The position numbers were made by a program, and so were the translations under genes. Shown in pieces: positions 5,995 to 7,956 of a stretch of DNA of 7,956 nt (positions are counted from its first letter, which is position 1; each line of letters opens with the position of its first letter). Origin of the DNA: Bacillota bacterium. Its GTDB lineage: Bacteria; Bacillota; Clostridia; Acetivibrionales; DSM-2933. The notes under the pieces were generated by a model that saw only the letters and a program-made list of their open reading frames with translations, did not search any database and was not told where the DNA came from. Location of the stretch: assembly GCA_030705945.1 (NCBI GenBank), contig JAUZPS010000203.1:1-7956 (forward strand), in the 5' to 3' direction.

Positions 5995-6663
5995 ATGCCT
6001 GTTTATAGGTTATCAGATAAACTTGTTTTTCCTCATCCTTCGCTATCTAACGAAGATGGCTTGTTAGCAGTCGGGGGAGATTTATCCTGTCGGCGTCTTT
6101 GTTTGGCTTATGAGAACGGTATTTTTCCATGGTACTCAGGAGACGACATATTATGGTGGTCTCCTGACCCTCGCTTTTTACTTTTTCCTAAAGACTTAAA
6201 AATCAGCAAGTCAATGCAGAAGTTCCTTAGGAAAAATATGTACAAAGTTACTTTTGACACCTGTTTTAGAGATGTGATGGCAAACTGCGGCAATCTGCGC
6301 AAAGAAAACACATGGATTAACGAAGATATGTTGGGAAGTTATTGCGAGCTTCATAAACTTGGTATTGCCCATTCTGTCGAAACCTGGTATGAAAACAGAC
6401 TTGTTGGTGGATTATACGGACTATCCATGGGCAGTTGCTTTTTCGGCGAATCCATGTTTTCGACTATGGACAACGCTTCTAAAGTTGCTTTGATAGAACT
6501 GGTAAAAAGAATTGAATTTTCATTAATCGATTGCCAGGTATATTCGGAGCACCTTGAATCTCTTGGCGCGACAAATGTCAGTAGAGATACTTTCCTAGAG
6601 TTACTTGACCAAGGTCTGAATAACAGAGCTCCTATTGGAAGTTGGAGAAATTTAAACAGCTAA
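5995..6663 (+). CDS. aat: Leucyl/phenylalanyl-tRNA-protein transferase
   Basis: This encodes 222 residues, within the usual range. The enzyme moves Leu or Phe from aminoacyl-tRNA onto the N-terminal Lys or Arg of a protein, turning a secondary N-degron into a primary one that ClpS recognises. Family signatures run in order: FPHPSLSNEDGLLAVGGDLS (12-31), AYENGIFPWY (38-47), WWSPDPR (54-60), AHSVETW, LVGGLYG, then FGESMFS with Glu152, and DCQ at 179-181. Glu152, Asp179 and Gln181 correspond to the E. coli residues Glu156, Asp186 and Gln188 implicated in catalysis. AGGGAGA lies 7 bases ahead of ATG 5995, and the clpA stop is 47 bases upstream, so co-transcription is likely. Downstream are a weak AGCTA/TAGCT pair with a T-rich tail and then a family II repeat. 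No other start competes. Confidence 0.96.
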   Translation: MPVYRLSDKLVFPHPSLSNEDGLLAVGGDLSCRRLCLAYENGIFPWYSGDDILWWSPDPRFLLFPKDLKISKSMQKFLRKNMYKVTFDTCFRDVMANCGNLRKENTWINEDMLGSYCELHKLGIAHSVETWYENRLVGGLYGLSMGSCFFGESMFSTMDNASKVALIELVKRIEFSLIDCQVYSEHLESLGATNVSRDTFLELLDQGLNNRAPIGSWRNLNS

Positions 6664-6693
6664 ACCCCAAATAACAATAGCTTTTATTTACTT

Positions 6694-6720
6694 ATTTTTA
6701 ATCCATCATTTACATTTGCC
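6694..6720 (+). repeat. Probable family I remnant
   Basis: TTAATC followed three bases later by a TTTACATTTGCC block (6709-6720) matches the left arm of the family I repeat, where TTAATC and TTACATTTGCC also follow one another. The match then stops, about 25 bases before the family II copy. It is short and could be chance. Confidence 0.35.
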
Positions 6721-6745
6721 GCTTAATTTTTTAACAGTTCCATAT

Positions 6746-6850
6746 TTAGGAATATGAAAAAATAACTTCCGATAAAATCTTCGCTTACGCATTCACTTAA
6801 CTCGTGAACACCCGCTCAGAATCGGAAGTAATTTTTCATTCATTCCTTAA
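6746..6850 (-). repeat. Family II palindromic repeat, copy 2 (inverted)
   Basis: Read on the minus strand, this 105-bp element runs from TTAAGGAATG to ATATTCCTAA and aligns along its full length with 1265-1372. Its own arms are longer and better paired than in copy 1: ACTTCCGAT near both ends in inverted order, and TTCAC/GTGAA at the centre. It fills most of the gap between the convergent genes aat and the GerMN lipoprotein, where such a hairpin could end transcripts from both sides. Confidence 0.85.
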
Positions 6851-6884
6851 TAGATTTTGAATTTTATAAAAGCTGCTATCTTTA

Positions 6885-7730
6885 TTATTCCAATATATCT
6901 CCGCCATCTTCAGCGCCTTCTCCTCCGCCATTATTGAAACTTGGATCAGAATCATCCATAGTATCTCCCGAGTCGGAAGTTATTGAGGAACTTTTATCGC
7001 TATTATTTTCCTTACCTTTTGAGGAATTATTTTTATCATCTTTTCCTTTTGTTTTATCATCTTTCTTATCTTTTGATTTATCATCAGTCTTTTGATTGTC
7101 AGTTGAGGTAGGACTTGGTAATACTGATGTTACTTCATTGCTTATTAATGCGACATTTCTTGGGAAAGCAGCGTCAAATTTGAAACTTCCTTTATAGGAT
7201 TCACGGACTTCTCCGTTTATTAAAAACTTTACTTTCTGAATATCTTTTATTTCAGTAAGAGAATTTACTATAGAATAGATAGTAATTCTTTCAGCGTCTT
7301 TTCCCCCTGGATGCTTATCAGCAAAATCCTTAGATAGGTTTACAGTCGCTACGCCTGATTTAATTGAGACGCTTGTTTTTAGCTTAGTTCCCTCAGGTAT
7401 TGTTGGTTTTAAACCACTTTTGGTCGGTCCTTTTATAAGTTCCTTAACTACTATACCCGCAAGATTATTAACACTTTTTTTAGCATCCTTAATAGGAATA
7501 TACCTTACTTCCAGTTTAAGCTTGGAATTATCCTCATTTGCAAAGTATAAATGTATAGGCAATTTATCAGAGAGTTTTTTTGCTTCTTCCTCTCCCATGG
7601 CTATACTGCTCGCTGGTTGGAGCTCATCATTAGCTTCCTTTTCCAAGCCAATCTTTTGTAAAAGACCACACCCTGTAAACATTGATAAAAATACAAAACA
7701 GCATATTATGATACAAACAGGTTTACGCAC
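6885..7730 (-). CDS. GerMN-domain lipoprotein
   Basis: This 281-residue protein has a lipoprotein signal: a short basic start, a hydrophobic run (5-18) and lipobox FTGC with Cys21 as the lipid-bearing residue. Residues of about 57-182 form one GerMN domain, with IHLYFANED, VVKELIKGP, IPEGTKL, GVATVNLSKDF, ITIYSIVNSLTEI and VKFLINGE in the usual order. GerMN domains occur in the GerM sporulation/germination protein and in lipoproteins at the cell surface of Firmicutes. The family's molecular role is not settled. The tail (about 208-281) is low-complexity: first Lys/Asp rich (KDKKDDKTKGKDDK), then Ser rich, then acidic with glycine. GTG 7730 is the start, with GAGAGG about 10 bases ahead. B. 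subtilis GerM carries two GerMN domains, so this is not a plain orthologue. It converges on aat. Confidence 0.85.
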   Translation of the reverse strand: MRKPVCIIICCFVFLSMFTGCGLLQKIGLEKEANDELQPASSIAMGEEEAKKLSDKLPIHLYFANEDNSKLKLEVRYIPIKDAKKSVNNLAGIVVKELIKGPTKSGLKPTIPEGTKLKTSVSIKSGVATVNLSKDFADKHPGGKDAERITIYSIVNSLTEIKDIQKVKFLINGEVRESYKGSFKFDAAFPRNVALISNEVTSVLPSPTSTDNQKTDDKSKDKKDDKTKGKDDKNNSSKGKENNSDKSSSITSDSGDTMDDSDPSFNNGGGEGAEDGGDILE

Positions 7731-7765
7731 TATCCGGCACCTCTCGACTTATTGTTTATAGGATA

Positions 7766-7794
7766 TCTTTATGCCGGATATGCTTTTGATATGC
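7766..7794 (-). promoter_or_regulatory. Possible sigma-E-like sporulation promoter for the GerMN lipoprotein gene
   Basis: On the minus strand GCATATC (7788-7794) and CATAAAGA (7766-7773) are 14 bases apart. This resembles the sigma-E pattern, a GNATATT-type -35 and CATA-type -10. The -35 has one mismatch; the -10 keeps CATA but is poor after that. The predicted start, near 7759, gives a short leader with the ribosome site well placed before GTG 7730. A sigma-A alternative, TATAAA at 7755-7760, lacks a -35. Confidence 0.35.
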
Positions 7795-7811
7795 TTTAAA
7801 ATTTATCACTT

Positions 7812-7915
7812 ATATAAAAAGCAATTAATCTTTTACATTTGCCTATCACAAAATAACGTTAAAGCGTTCGTTATTTTGCTCCGTCAAATGTAAGATTAAT
7901 AGTGCTTTTTATATA
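7812..7915 (+). repeat. Family I palindromic repeat, copy B
   Basis: This copy is identical to 2944-3047 except for A at 7848 in place of G. The two are in direct orientation 4,868 bases apart and bracket clpS, clpA, aat and the GerMN gene. The flanks share only short A/T runs, so a target duplication cannot be called from sequence alone. It lies upstream of the possible promoter of the GerMN gene. Confidence 0.9.
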
Positions 7916-7939
7916 GGTAGTATCAAAAAATAAACTGGT

Positions 7940-7956
7940 CAACTGGGAGTTTCAAA
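7940..7956. repeat. Possible edge of a GTTTCAAA-type repeat, cut by the window end
   Basis: GGGAGTTTCAAA (7945-7956) resembles GGGCGTTTCAAA at 3101-3112. The stretch 7940-7955 also matches the reverse complement of 3161-3176 at 14 of 16 bases. This could be the left end of another copy of the hairpin at 3104-3168. Confidence 0.3.

Noticed and set aside
7420..7761. 113-codon plus-strand frame opposite the GerMN gene
   Set aside because: It lies on the opposite strand of a gene with clear domain and lipobox evidence, has no ribosome site, and its product shows no recognisable pattern.

Overview
The window is AT-rich, with GGAGG-type ribosome binding sites, a GerMN-domain lipoprotein and clostridial-style short regulators. 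I read it as chromosomal DNA of a low-GC, spore-forming Firmicute in the Clostridia, perhaps near Ruminiclostridium. The genus is a guess from style, not a match.

Layout. The left third (1-1242) is on the minus strand. It holds the 5' part of an NTPase-like gene running off the left edge (start at 377, own extended -10 promoter), then two small overlapping genes. The first, 1242 to 880, carries a sigma-70 region 4-like helix-turn-helix. The second, 934 to 716, resembles sigma region 2 / HTH_16 proteins. Their order (region 4 gene first, region 2 gene second) is that of sigO-rsoA in Bacillus subtilis and of orf7-orf8 in Tn916, so this is a candidate split, two-subunit sigma factor. A gene-poor stretch (1258-1923) precedes a plus-strand YdjM-type membrane protein, a predicted metal-dependent hydrolase (1924-2895).

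The centre (3291-6663) is a compact plus-strand operon, clpS-clpA-aat. Aat adds Leu or Phe to proteins with N-terminal Lys or Arg. ClpS recognises the resulting primary N-degron and hands the substrate to ClpA, which unfolds it into ClpP (not encoded here). Substrate marking, recognition and unfolding are thus encoded together. On the right a GerMN-domain lipoprotein gene (7730 to 6885, minus strand) converges on aat and has a possible sporulation-type (sigma-E-like) promoter.

Between the genes the window is rich in palindromic repeats. Family I is about 104 bp: two copies (2944-3047, 7812-7915) differ at one base and flank clpS-clpA-aat-gerMN as direct repeats, a diverged inverted copy lies at 470-548, and a probable remnant lies at 6694-6720. 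Family II is about 105-108 bp: one copy at 1265-1372 and an inverted copy at 6746-6850. Further single inverted repeats lie at 554-676, 3104-3168 and 3178-3231, and a possible partner of the 3104-3168 element is cut by the right edge. They look like small non-coding mobile elements (MITE-like). No transposase, tRNA, rRNA or CRISPR array was seen.
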